The notes beneath the pieces were generated by a model that did no database searches, was not told where the DNA came from, and worked only from the letters and a program-made list of their open reading frames with translations. A stretch of 6,398 nt of DNA from an uncultured Hymenobacter sp. (GTDB lineage: Bacteria > Bacteroidota > Bacteroidia > Cytophagales > Hymenobacteraceae), in contig CALMOO010000104.1 in assembly GCA_937871705.1 (NCBI GenBank), positions 1 through 6,398 of the forward strand. The letters are read 5' to 3'. Below, piece after piece: positions 1 through 5,634 of the stretch. The position numbers were made by a program, and so were the translations under genes. Within the stretch, counting starts at the first letter, position 1. Every line of letters begins with the position of its first letter.

Positions 1-365
1 GACTCTGCCAACTCGCGTTGGCAGCTTTGAGGCAGCGTAGCCAGGTCGCCAATGGCTTGCAGGCGCACGCTGTTTTTGAGGAGCGTCGGGGTTTCCTGCC
101 TGATGGTGTGCACCAGCAGCTGCATCAGGGCCGTTACCTCCATGGCCGGGCGGCTCCAGTTTTCGGTCGAGAAAGCGTAGAGTGTCAGGAATTTTACTCC
201 TAGCTCGGCGGCTTCTTCCACCGTATCGCGCACCGCCGTGATGGCACTTTGGTGCCCGAAGACGCGCAGCCCCCCCCGCTGCTTGGCCCAGCGCCCGTTA
301 CCATCCATGATAACGGCGATGTGGGCAGGAATATTGGAGAGGTCAATTTCGGACCGTTCGGCCAT
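1..365 (-). CDS. uppS: Isoprenyl transferase (undecaprenyl diphosphate synthase), N-terminal part
   Basis: Cis-prenyltransferase that extends farnesyl diphosphate with isopentenyl diphosphate to make the C55 lipid carrier used for peptidoglycan and surface polysaccharide; it acts at the cytoplasmic membrane face. About 121 residues are visible from ATG at 365; the family is about 240-250 long, so the C-terminal half lies beyond the left edge. Seen: the HIAVIMDGNGRWA signature at residues 15-27 with the catalytic Asp at 21, FGH at 36-38, and the LYAFSTENWSRP substrate-binding block at about 62-73. The family's usual GHxxG reads GHQSA here, a minor variation. The start fits the family because only about 14 residues precede the first conserved strand. 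No Shine-Dalgarno is visible, which is usual in Bacteroidota. It lies 119 nt downstream of the DUF6089 gene, with a terminator-like hairpin between, so it may have its own promoter or depend on read-through. The family assignment is near certain; the exact product chain length cannot be read from sequence. Confidence 0.97.
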   Translation of the reverse strand, partial: MAERSEIDLSNIPAHIAVIMDGNGRWAKQRGGLRVFGHQSAITAVRDTVEEAAELGVKFLTLYAFSTENWSRPAMEVTALMQLLVHTIRQETPTLLKNSVRLQAIGDLATLPQSCQRELAE

Positions 366-423
366 CGTTGCGGTTTGCGTATAAGAGGCCGCAAGTTACG
401 CAGAGGGTTGCAGATGGTACCGG

Positions 424-480
424 AAAAAACGAAAGCTGGAAGTGGGATGGCCGGTAAATAACCGCCTACCCCTTCCCAGC
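424..480 (-). terminator. Long imperfect hairpin plus T-run after the second DUF6089 gene
   Basis: Read on the minus strand, GCTGGGAAG (480-472) pairs with CTTCCAGC (442-435) with one bulge. Inside this, GGG pairs with CCC and CGGT pairs with ACCG around a TATTT loop. The stem is followed by TTTCGTTTTTT (434-424). It begins 4 nt after the stop codon of the upstream gene. This is the layout of a factor-independent terminator, and it would separate the DUF6089 pair from uppS. It could instead be a partial terminator or attenuator, since uppS starts only about 60 nt downstream and I find no convincing promoter in between. The pairing was done by eye; no folding energy was calculated. Confidence 0.6.
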
Positions 481-484
481 TTAC

Positions 485-1255
485 CTACTTCAACAGGCCC
501 TTATTGCGACTGTAAGGGGTTGGGCAGCGTATTTTATAAAAAGTGTACGATACGCTGATGCCGTTGTAATAATACCAATCTTGGTCGTGCGGATTCACTA
601 GAAAAGGGTCTTGGTCGCTAAGATGGTCGAGTTGGTCGGTGAAGGTTTTGCGGGCGCCAATCTCAGCGCCGACGTTGAAATGCTGAGACAATGCGACCTT
701 GAGCCCTACCCCTGCCGGCACGGCAAAGCCTAGCCGGCTGCCCTTTCGATTGAAACTAGGCTGCAGGGCTGGGTTCTGGCTCTCGGTGGTGGTGCTGGCG
801 TAGAAGCCAGCCAGTCCAATAAATAAGTAGGGAGTGAGGTGCACCCGATTTTGGTCGCTTCGGCGGTGGTAATCCAGAAAGTTGTACTCTACTACTCCTG
901 AAACCTCGGCTACCCCCCCCTTCATACTGGCTTGCCGATAGTCTTGCACGGGTGGCACGCCGCCATTGGCGCCCGTCACATTGGCGTCGTTAGCCCGCAA
1001 AAAGCCAGCTGTAAAGCCGCCCCGTAGCGTCACGGGCACCGACACATCGCGGCGGTAAAAGATGGTGAGTGCCGGCCGGTTGTTCTGAAGCTGGTACTGT
1101 GGTGATAGCTCGCCCTTGTAATTGGTAGCGCCCAGCCCCAGGCCCAGCTCACTCGTGTGCGTGACTTGAGCCGAGGCCGAGCCAGCCCCTAAAAACGAAC
1201 TCCCCGCCAGCACAAGGCCAGCGAGGAGTGCAGATGAAAACCAGGTTTTGGTCAT
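485..1255 (-). CDS. DUF6089-family outer-membrane beta-barrel protein (second of tandem pair)
   Basis: A 256-residue exported protein of unknown specific function, predicted to be a small outer-membrane barrel. Residues 1-29 form a Sec signal peptide: Lys at 3, a hydrophobic core at about 8-22, and a cleavage site after ASA with Gln at +1. The mature part has alternating aromatic/glycine strands and the family landmarks NYKGEL (45-50), RPALTIFYRRD (60-70), EVSGVVEYNF (117-126), HLTPYLFIGLAGFY (139-152), EIGARKTFTDQLD (198-210) and DWYYYNGISVSYTFYKIRCP (226-245). A short tail of about 11 polar residues follows that last block. ATG at 1255 lies 35 nt after the stop of the upstream paralogue, with no terminator between, so the two are probably cotranscribed. 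Compared with its neighbour the segment after KTFTDQLD is shorter and the DDVSG motif has become HLSDQ. Family placement rests on my memory of these motifs; no function is known to me. Confidence 0.85.
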   Translation of the reverse strand: MTKTWFSSALLAGLVLAGSSFLGAGSASAQVTHTSELGLGLGATNYKGELSPQYQLQNNRPALTIFYRRDVSVPVTLRGGFTAGFLRANDANVTGANGGVPPVQDYRQASMKGGVAEVSGVVEYNFLDYHRRSDQNRVHLTPYLFIGLAGFYASTTTESQNPALQPSFNRKGSRLGFAVPAGVGLKVALSQHFNVGAEIGARKTFTDQLDHLSDQDPFLVNPHDQDWYYYNGISVSYTFYKIRCPTPYSRNKGLLK

Positions 1256-1290
1256 TCAGCAAAGATAAGGGTTCGGCCCACCGCAGGCGG

Positions 1291-2184
1291 TTAGCGAAAC
1301 TTGGGGTTTTTGATTTTGGGCGTCAAGATGTAATTCAACGAGAAGCCAGTAACAGTATACCAGTCTGTTTTGCCCTGGCCACGCTTGGCACCAGGAACGA
1401 AACCGCCAGCAACTCCGGTTGAAGTGTCGGTTATGCCTTTGCCACTCGCACCACCGGCATAGCCGCCAAAGTACTGGGCTTGTGCACTCTTGCCCGATAG
1501 GTCGGCATAGTTGCCGCTTACATCGTCCAGGTAGCCAGTGAATGTTTTGCGGAAACCGATTTCGAAGGAGGCATCCAGGTTACGGTTGATGCGGTAACGC
1601 ACGCCGCCGCCAAATGGTATGGCAATCTGAGTTTTGCTGTAATCAACGTTCTCCGTTTTCAGTGCCTGGAGGTCAACGTAATTACCGTTTGCATCCTTGC
1701 CTTTGGGGTCGTGGTAGAAAGCTGCTACCCCCGCAAATAGATAAGGCACAAAGTCAGGGCGCTTGAGATAGTTATTCCGGTTCTCGATAAGGTCAACTAT
1801 CATCACACCCGACGCTTCGTAGATGTCGTTGCGGAAGTTCATGTTCCGAGTGTAGCGATACCGCGAGTCCTCGCCGCCAGGATTAGCTGACTTAGAGTCA
1901 TCACCGGTGATGCGCCCGTAGTTAACGCCAAAACGGCCTGACACGCGCGGAAAAAAGCGGTGCGTGATAGATAAACCTAAGTTATAGCGGGTATCGCCAG
2001 CCCGAAAGGAGGCGAAATTGGTTTGTGGGTTAAGGTCGCCAAAGTAGTTCATGGCGCTCAGATTAAACCCAATAGAGGTATACTGCTTGCGCTTACTAAA
2101 CTGTTGGGCATCGGCCCGCTGCGTCGAACCGAGCAGCGCCAGCCCCGCTAATAGGGCCGTTGAATAGGTGAAAAACTTGGTCAT
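1291..2184 (-). CDS. DUF6089-family outer-membrane beta-barrel protein (first of tandem pair)
   Basis: A 297-residue exported protein, probably an outer-membrane barrel, with no known specific function. The signal peptide covers residues 1-26 and is cleaved after ADA, before QQ; its start (MTK, then ALLAGL and GS) closely resembles that of the following gene. Family landmarks are NYFGDLNPQ (46-54), RYNLGLSITHRF (66-77), VPYLFAGVAAFYHDP (146-160), FEIGFRKTFTGYLDDVSGNY (207-226) and DWYTVTGFSLNY (274-285). The intact LDDVSGNY block makes this the more canonical member of the pair. It carries an extra Gly/Ala-rich stretch at about 237-268 before the last strand, probably a long loop. It is the first gene of its transcription unit: a -7 promoter element lies about 75 nt upstream of the ATG, and the preceding nadK unit ends in a terminator. 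No Shine-Dalgarno is visible upstream of the ATG at 2184. Confidence 0.87.
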   Translation of the reverse strand: MTKFFTYSTALLAGLALLGSTQRADAQQFSKRKQYTSIGFNLSAMNYFGDLNPQTNFASFRAGDTRYNLGLSITHRFFPRVSGRFGVNYGRITGDDSKSANPGGEDSRYRYTRNMNFRNDIYEASGVMIVDLIENRNNYLKRPDFVPYLFAGVAAFYHDPKGKDANGNYVDLQALKTENVDYSKTQIAIPFGGGVRYRINRNLDASFEIGFRKTFTGYLDDVSGNYADLSGKSAQAQYFGGYAGGASGKGITDTSTGVAGGFVPGAKRGQGKTDWYTVTGFSLNYILTPKIKNPKFR

Positions 2185-2256
2185 AAGGCGCAGGTAGAGA
2201 TGAACGAATCGAGGAAGTGCTATTTAGAAACCGTAGAACGTGGTTAGCAGCGAAGA

Positions 2257-2288
2257 CAAAAGTACTACGCAAAAGGAACTAAAAAAAT
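2257..2288 (-). promoter_or_regulatory. Bacteroidota-type promoter for the DUF6089 pair
   Basis: On the minus strand TACTTTTG (2264-2257) matches the Bacteroidota -7 consensus TAnnTTTG exactly. The -33 region is only T-rich (TTTTTTTAG, 2287-2279), not a clean TTTG, although it sits at about the right distance upstream. Transcription would start near 2250, giving a leader of about 65 nt before the ATG at 2184. The element sits in the gap between the nadK terminator and the DUF6089 gene, exactly where a promoter is needed. The -7 match is seen directly; promoter activity is inferred. Confidence 0.6.
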
Positions 2289-2314
2289 TTGAGATGCGTT
2301 TTTTTGCGCTTCTC
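2281..2314 (-). terminator. Factor-independent terminator of the CBS-Omp85-nadK operon
   Basis: On the minus strand GAGAAGCG (2314-2307) pairs with CGCATCTC (2298-2291), an eight-position stem with one A-A mismatch around a CAAAAAAA loop, followed by AAATTTTTTT (2290-2281). It begins one base after the nadK stop codon. The stem is modest, but the T-tract and position are convincing. Confidence 0.7.
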
Positions 2315-2315
2315 A

Positions 2316-3218
2316 TTATTTGGTAATCAGCGTAGAACCAGGGTTTCGCTGGTCTAAACCCCAGCTGAGCTTATTTCGCAGCGTACTCAAAAAATTTACG
2401 TTGTTTAGCTTCACTAAGCGGGCATTGAAGGTTTCGCGGCGCACGGCCATCTGCACGGTGGCTTCGACGGGTACGGAGCGCGAATCGAGCGCCAGCAGGT
2501 AGCTGGTGCCGCGGCCTTCTATCTCGAAGGAAATCACGCTCTGGTCGGACACAACGAGGGGCCTCACGTTCAGATTGTGGGGGCATACGGGTGCAATAAT
2601 AAAATTGTTGGTTTGGGGCAACATTACGGGGCCGCCGCAGCTAAGCGAGTAGCCCGTAGAGCCCGTGGGCGTCGATACTATTAGGCCATCGGCCCAATAA
2701 GAATTGAGGTATTCGCCGTCGATGTAGGTATGCACGGCAATCATCGACGAGGTATCGCGCTTCAGAATACTAAATTCATTCAGGCCGAAATTGAGGGTGC
2801 CAAATACATCGGGGTCAGTTTCGACGCGCAGCAGGCTACGATCTTCCAACGTGAAATGACCTTTGTAGAGCGCATCAATGGCCTGCGGAATGGCCGTGGG
2901 GGGGGTAGGGGCCAGAAAACCCAGCCGGCCAGTATTGATACCCAGAATGGGCAGTTGCAAGGCGCCGACGTAGGTGACGGTATCGAGCAACGTACCGTCG
3001 CCCCCGATGCTAATGACAAACTGCACTCCGCGCAGCGAATCGCCGCGCCGGAAGGTGCTGCTGCCTACCGGCAGCGTGAGGCCACGCTGGTCCAGGATAA
3101 CTTTATACGACTCTAGAATAAGTACTTGGGCCTGGCGAGCCCCCAGCTCGCTGAGTAGCGCTTGAATAAACGGGGCCGCCGCATCGTCAAAAGGCTTGCC
3201 TAGGATAGCGAATTTCAT
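2316..3218 (-). CDS. nadK: NAD kinase
   Basis: Cytosolic ATP (or polyphosphate) dependent kinase that phosphorylates NAD to NADP, the source of the NADPH pool. It has 300 residues, normal for the family. Seen in order: an N-terminal alpha/beta domain (KFAILGKPF at 2-10), the ISIGGDGTLLDT motif with GGDGT at 72-76 and its essential Asp at 74, GINTGRLGFLA at 93-103, LNEFSI at 146-151 with the NE pair that binds NAD, and the DGLIVSTPTGSTGYSLSCGGP block at 177-197, which forms the nucleotide site and the C-terminal beta fold. The start is ATG at 3218, with the first beta strand immediately after it. It is the last gene of the CBS-Omp85-nadK unit, 31 nt after the Omp85 stop, and is followed at once by a terminator. 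No key residue is missing. Confidence 0.97.
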   Translation of the reverse strand: MKFAILGKPFDDAAAPFIQALLSELGARQAQVLILESYKVILDQRGLTLPVGSSTFRRGDSLRGVQFVISIGGDGTLLDTVTYVGALQLPILGINTGRLGFLAPTPPTAIPQAIDALYKGHFTLEDRSLLRVETDPDVFGTLNFGLNEFSILKRDTSSMIAVHTYIDGEYLNSYWADGLIVSTPTGSTGYSLSCGGPVMLPQTNNFIIAPVCPHNLNVRPLVVSDQSVISFEIEGRGTSYLLALDSRSVPVEATVQMAVRRETFNARLVKLNNVNFLSTLRNKLSWGLDQRNPGSTLITK

Positions 3219-3249
3219 AGCAGGAAAGTAACAAGCAGTGGCACAGGCA

Positions 3250-4824
3250 TTAAATAGGAAACGACGACCGAATGAAAAAGCCGGTCTGGGCTTGGGCAGT
3301 GCGGGTTAGCTCGAAGCAGAAGACCCGGTCGTAGTACGTTACGAAATGCACGCCTACCCCCGCCGAAGCCAGCAGCCGGCCGGGCAGCTGGTTGGAAGCA
3401 AGCTCGGGGCGGCCCAGGCTGCCACCGGCCAGACCCGCATCGGCGAAGATATTGAGGTATACGGCCAGCGGCAGTGTATTGACTTTGGGATTGTTGACAA
3501 AAGGCAGGCGGAGCGGTGGCGGCGCCCAGGCCCGGTAGCTGAGGCCTTGCTGCACCAAGCCGTAGTGGCGGCCTTCGATAACGTAGGCATCGTAGCCGCG
3601 CACCAGCGCGTCGTAGCCCAAGGCACGCGAGTCGGCGTAGGCGTAGTGCGTGGCCAGCAGCCGGGCCTGGCCCGCGACGCCAATGGCGTAGTACAGCTTG
3701 TGCCCCAGGCTGAGGTAGCGGGCATAGCGCAGCCGCGCAGTGGCGAACGAGGGCGTAGCCGCGGGACCGCCATTCAGAAACTGCCGGTACGTGAGCCCAA
3801 CCTGCATAAACTGCCCGGTGAGGGGGTAGGCGAAGGTATTGCGCTGGTTATTAGAAGTTGATAAGCTCGCCTCCAGGTATTCGCGCTGCGTGCGATTTAG
3901 GAAATAATCGGGGTTAAGCTGGTAGATGTAATCGCTAATAAGCTCGCGGTGGTACGAGATATCGAACGCCGAAATCAGCTGTACGGTGTGGCGCAGCCGC
4001 AGGCCGCCTGTCAGGTAAAAGCGCTGGATGGGGTAGGCGTCTTCCTCGGGCTCGGCCAGCGGCTTGGGCCGGTCATATTCGGTGATATAGTCGAGGTTAC
4101 GGCTTTGGTAGTATGAAATGCCGAAGCCTAGCCCTACCCGGCGGCGGCGGCCAAAGCCAGGCACTTCGTAGAACAACTCGTACTTGCGGTTGAAGCCCAG
4201 CTGCAGGTTGGCGGTAAGCTGCTCGGCGCGGCCCCGGAAATTGGTGTGCGTGAGGTGCAGGCCGTAGTCGAGGCGGCGCCATCGCTCGGCGCCCGGGCGT
4301 TCGAGCCAGCGGTTGAAGTTAGGGTCGGCAATAGACAGAATGGGCGTTGGTATCACGTACCAACGCTCCTGCACGCTGAACAGGATGGTGAGCCGGCCCG
4401 TGCCTCCGCAGCTGGCCTGCGCCAGCACAGTATGAAAGAGCTGCAGGTTGTAGAGGCGCCGGCGGTTGGCTTCGAGGCGCGCCGGCAGGTCGGCCACGGT
4501 CAGGCTATCGCCTTCCCCAAAATCAAGCTCGGCGCGCAGCGTGCGGGCTTTCGTGACGGCGTTGCCCGCAAACAGGATGATAAGGACGCGCGCCTTTGGG
4601 CCGGTACCGGGGCAAGTGCTTACGCGCACCAGCGTGTCGGTAGGAGCCACTACCGGCACCAGCGCCGGAGGCCGCGCCTCCTGGCTGAGGTGGCGCAGGC
4701 TGTCGGGCGGTGCTGCGGGCAACAGCGTTTGGGCTAGGGCGGGCCAGGCAGCCAGCAGCCCCCAGCACAGCACCGCCACAAAGAAATATATGCTAATAAA
4801 ACGCGGCCGAGCCCTGTGCTTCAC
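3250..4824 (-). CDS. Small Omp85 (BamA/TamA-like) outer-membrane protein
   Basis: A 524-residue predicted outer-membrane protein of the Omp85 superfamily, whose members insert or move proteins or lipids across the outer membrane. The signal peptide is residues 1-31 (basic start, hydrophobic 9-27, cleavage after ALA with Gln at +1). After a Pro-rich linker comes one POTRA-like domain at about 77-151 (GNAVTKARTL, then an LxxNRRRLYNLQLF helix and a closing strand ILFSVQERW). The rest, about 185-524, is a beta barrel with alternating strands, including VRGYDAYVIEG at 408-418, which matches the VRGY/F element of the Omp85 barrel interior. It is much shorter than BamA (five POTRA domains, usually about 800 residues or more). 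Start: GTG at 4824, the only usable start ahead of the signal peptide, 9 nt after the CBS gene's stop and in the same frame. Cys71 and Cys139 flank the POTRA region. The substrate is unknown; a dedicated assembly or lipid role is possible but unproven. Confidence 0.85.
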   Translation of the reverse strand: MKHRARPRFISIYFFVAVLCWGLLAAWPALAQTLLPAAPPDSLRHLSQEARPPALVPVVAPTDTLVRVSTCPGTGPKARVLIILFAGNAVTKARTLRAELDFGEGDSLTVADLPARLEANRRRLYNLQLFHTVLAQASCGGTGRLTILFSVQERWYVIPTPILSIADPNFNRWLERPGAERWRRLDYGLHLTHTNFRGRAEQLTANLQLGFNRKYELFYEVPGFGRRRRVGLGFGISYYQSRNLDYITEYDRPKPLAEPEEDAYPIQRFYLTGGLRLRHTVQLISAFDISYHRELISDYIYQLNPDYFLNRTQREYLEASLSTSNNQRNTFAYPLTGQFMQVGLTYRQFLNGGPAATPSFATARLRYARYLSLGHKLYYAIGVAGQARLLATHYAYADSRALGYDALVRGYDAYVIEGRHYGLVQQGLSYRAWAPPPLRLPFVNNPKVNTLPLAVYLNIFADAGLAGGSLGRPELASNQLPGRLLASAGVGVHFVTYYDRVFCFELTRTAQAQTGFFIRSSFPI

Positions 4825-4833
4825 CCCGTAAAG

Positions 4834-5511
4834 TTAGACGCTCAGGTAGCGCAGCAGCGCATCGAAGCGCTCTTGCTCGTCTTCGCCCACGGTGGCGGTG
4901 CCGCTAAACTGCGCCGATACCAAGTAGCCAAATCGCTCCAGCGTGGCCGTGATGCGGCCCAGGTTGCTCGTGTTCAGGCGCAGGGTGAGGCGAATGCGGT
5001 AGGGGTCGTGCTCGTCGGTCACGACGTGGGCCGACAGAATTTTGGCGTTGTTTTCCTCCACGTAGCGGCTTATCTGCGAAAGCGAGTAGTCGCGCTCCTC
5101 CATCGTCAGCACCAAGATGCTGCCCTCGCCGGCCGGGCCGGGCACCGGGCCGAAGGCAGCCAGCGCGTCGCTCACCGTTACTACCCCTGCGTACTCCTGC
5201 TGCTCATCCAGCACGGGCACGAGCTGAATTTTATTTTCAATGGCCAGCTCCATCACCCGGTAGAAGTGCTGGTCGTGCTGCACGTGCGCATCGGCAAAGC
5301 CCAGCGATAGCTCCGCAAGCTGCGTATCTGGGTTTTCATAGTCGGCCAGGTCGTTTTCGGTGATGAGGCCCCGGTAATGGCGCCCCGCCAGCACGGGCAG
5401 CTGGCTGACATGGAACTCCTCCAGCCACCGAGCGGCCTTGGCCGTGGTGTCTGTGCCTTTGAGGGGCGGAATCATTTGATTTAATAAGTCTTCGGCAAGC
5501 AAAGCAGACAT
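4834..5511 (-). CDS. CBS-domain pair protein with ACT-like C-terminal domain
   Basis: A 225-residue soluble cytoplasmic protein, probably a small-molecule sensor. It has two CBS motifs, about residues 8-58 (SQLPVLAGRHYRGLITENDL) and 75-122 (IQLVPVLDEQQEYAGVVTVSDAL). CBS pairs commonly bind adenosine nucleotides such as AMP, ATP, NAD or SAM. Residues 131-203 (SILVLTMEERDYSLSQISRYV onward, then ITATLERFGY) have the beta-alpha-beta pattern of an ACT domain. There is no attached enzyme or transporter domain. Start: ATG at 5511. A longer reading frame reaches a TTG at 5622 but adds 37 residues unlike the family and would overlap a terminator-like hairpin, so I reject it. The ending RFDALLRYLSV fits how I remember the Bacteroidota family closing. 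It is first in an apparent operon with the Omp85 gene and nadK. The ligand is unknown; a link to NAD(P) sensing is only a suggestion from context. Confidence 0.87.
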   Translation of the reverse strand: MSALLAEDLLNQMIPPLKGTDTTAKAARWLEEFHVSQLPVLAGRHYRGLITENDLADYENPDTQLAELSLGFADAHVQHDQHFYRVMELAIENKIQLVPVLDEQQEYAGVVTVSDALAAFGPVPGPAGEGSILVLTMEERDYSLSQISRYVEENNAKILSAHVVTDEHDPYRIRLTLRLNTSNLGRITATLERFGYLVSAQFSGTATVGEDEQERFDALLRYLSV

Positions 5512-5572
5512 GGCAGCGCAGACTAAAAAGGCGGAGAGGAACGCCCTACCCCCACGAGTAGGACTAGAATAC

Positions 5573-5590
5573 CCGGCGAAAGGTTGCCGG
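5573..5590. repeat. Short perfect inverted repeat upstream of the CBS gene
   Basis: CCGGC (5573-5577) and GCCGG (5586-5590) are perfect complements around an 8-nt spacer. The repeat lies 62 nt upstream of the CBS gene's ATG. It is not followed by a T-run in either direction, so it is not a terminator. It could be an operator or a leader hairpin, but a 5-bp GC-rich stem also arises easily by chance in this DNA. No clear -7/-33 pair is visible in the 5512-5634 gap. Confidence 0.3.
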
Positions 5591-5598
5591 TTAGGGGC

Positions 5599-5620
5599 AA
5601 AAACCAAGCCGGCACTCGGC
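5599..5620 (-). terminator. Possible weak terminator after the alpha/beta hydrolase gene
   Basis: On the minus strand CCGAG (5619-5615) pairs with CTTGG (5608-5604), including one G-U pair, around the loop TGCCGG and followed by TTTTT (5603-5599). A further G-U pair may extend the stem by one. It starts about 15 nt after the hydrolase stop codon. The short stem makes it weak, so some read-through into the CBS operon is possible. Confidence 0.4.
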
Positions 5621-5634
5621 AAGTCGACGCTTTG

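Noticed and set aside
391..398. TAACTTGC as a -7 element for uppS
   Set aside because: It matches only four of the six defined bases of TAnnTTTG and has no TTTG at the proper distance upstream.
2316..3218. DSR near residues 245-247 of NAD kinase as an unusual substitution
   Set aside because: I recall this form in Bacteroidota NAD kinases. All diagnostic motifs (GGDGT, NE, the DGL...TPTGSTGY block) are intact, so there is no sign of altered function.
3346..3861. Open frame of 171 codons on the plus strand, opposite the Omp85 gene
   Set aside because: It is antisense to a gene with clear signal peptide, POTRA and barrel features. Its translation is low-complexity Arg/Gly/Ala/Gln text with no recognisable motif, typical of the strand opposite GC-rich coding DNA.
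4816..5310. Open frame of 164 codons on the plus strand, opposite the CBS gene
   Set aside because: The minus-strand frame here carries CBS and ACT motifs; the plus-strand reading has no domain pattern and is a shadow.
5566..5603. Possible promoter for the CBS operon (TTTTTG at 5603-5598 and a TATTCTAG-like -7)
   Set aside because: The -7 candidate matches only part of TAnnTTTG, and the spacing of about 26 nt is too long for the Bacteroidota -33/-7 pair.
5512..5622. N-terminal extension of the CBS protein to a TTG start, with a hydrophobic stretch resembling a signal sequence
   Set aside because: TTG is an unlikely start. The extra 37 residues precede a normal family N-terminus beginning at ATG 5511, and they would overlap the hydrolase terminator-like hairpin.
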